From assembly GCA_017379255.1 (NCBI GenBank), contig JAFNWZ010000426.1, positions 1 to 5,190 of the forward strand: DNA of 5,190 bases, read 5' to 3'. Below the pieces are notes generated by a model. That model saw only the letters and a list, made by a program, of their open reading frames with translations. It was not told where the DNA came from and made no database searches. This DNA is from Akkermansia sp. Lineage in GTDB: Bacteria > Verrucomicrobiota > Verrucomicrobiia > Verrucomicrobiales > Akkermansiaceae. Position numbers and translations under genes: made by a program. Of this stretch, positions 5,116 to 5,190 are shown piece after piece. The first letter of the stretch is position 1. Every line of letters starts with the position of its first letter.

Positions 5116-5181
5116 TGCCTGACCTTTGTTGAATTGGGTAATAGGAACAAGACAGTTTAGCATATTAGTTGCTGTTGCCAT
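4915..5181 (-). pseudogene. Phd/YefM-type antitoxin N-terminus joined to unrelated sequence
   Basis: The frame begins with ATG at 5181, preceded by a weak GGAA, and encodes 88 residues. The first 41 look like the DNA-binding half of a Phd/YefM antitoxin: VPITQFNKGQASRIFDRL (12-29), then a short turn and QLVVLKNN (34-41), which corresponds to the strand before the usual PxAVILSPEEY motif. That motif is absent. From residue 42 (base 5058 downward) the sequence reads VIRTFNLLQFLS, with no family resemblance, to a TAA at 4915. Phd/YefM antitoxins repress their own operon through this N-terminal half and neutralise a toxin through the C-terminal half, so this copy should not neutralise a toxin. 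No toxin gene follows it. It is most likely a truncated relic cut near 5056. A genuine protein with a replaced C-terminus is less likely but possible, since the length is normal. Confidence 0.5.
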
Positions 5182-5190
5182 ATAGATTCC

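Overview
The window is mostly bacterial housekeeping DNA. Four genes on the minus strand form one compact unit, read right to left: pheA (bifunctional chorismate mutase/prephenate dehydratase), holB (clamp-loader delta'), a yicC-family endoribonuclease, and gmk (guanylate kinase). A single plus-strand gene for an exported thioredoxin-fold protein converges on gmk. Both flanks (about 1-390 and 4690-5190) look like accessory or decaying DNA. The organism is a GC-rich bacterium with an envelope that takes exported thioredoxins. The repeat at the left edge has the style of dispersed repeats I associate with Verrucomicrobiota and Planctomycetota, so an Akkermansia-like verrucomicrobial source is my best guess. 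That guess rests on memory of repeat style and is not firm.

Layout. Bases 1-72 hold a GC-rich dispersed-repeat fragment. Bases 92-158 hold a long interrupted inverted repeat. Bases 289-323 hold degenerate TTCGTA-type heptamers. A possible promoter at 355-383 leads almost directly into the thioredoxin-like gene (393-965), which ends at a strong intrinsic terminator (982-1017). A second terminator on the other strand (1029-1062) ends the pheA-holB-yicC-gmk unit. The unit occupies 1084-4631: yicC overlaps holB by 4 bp (ATGA), holB follows pheA after 9 bp, and a 42-bp spacer made almost wholly of a period-7 tandem repeat separates yicC from gmk. A good sigma70-like promoter (TTGAAT, 17 bp, TAGAAT) lies just before pheA and predicts a leader of only a few bases.

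Right of pheA the DNA becomes AT-rich (30% GC over 5041-5100, against 68% over 3481-3540). It holds a plus-strand reading frame apparently broken by a one-base frameshift in a T5 run, and a minus-strand frame from 5181 whose first 41 residues look like a Phd/YefM-type antitoxin but whose second half does not. I read this flank as remnants of accessory genes.

How the genes work together: the operon combines phenylalanine synthesis, replication clamp loading, RNA turnover and GDP/GTP supply. Co-transcription probably reflects shared growth-linked expression, not one pathway. I found no CRISPR array, rRNA, tRNA or intact mobile element, and no convincing undescribed multi-gene system. The most unusual signals are the heptamer array in the yicC-gmk spacer, the inverted repeat at 92-158, and the junction of broken genes at the right end.
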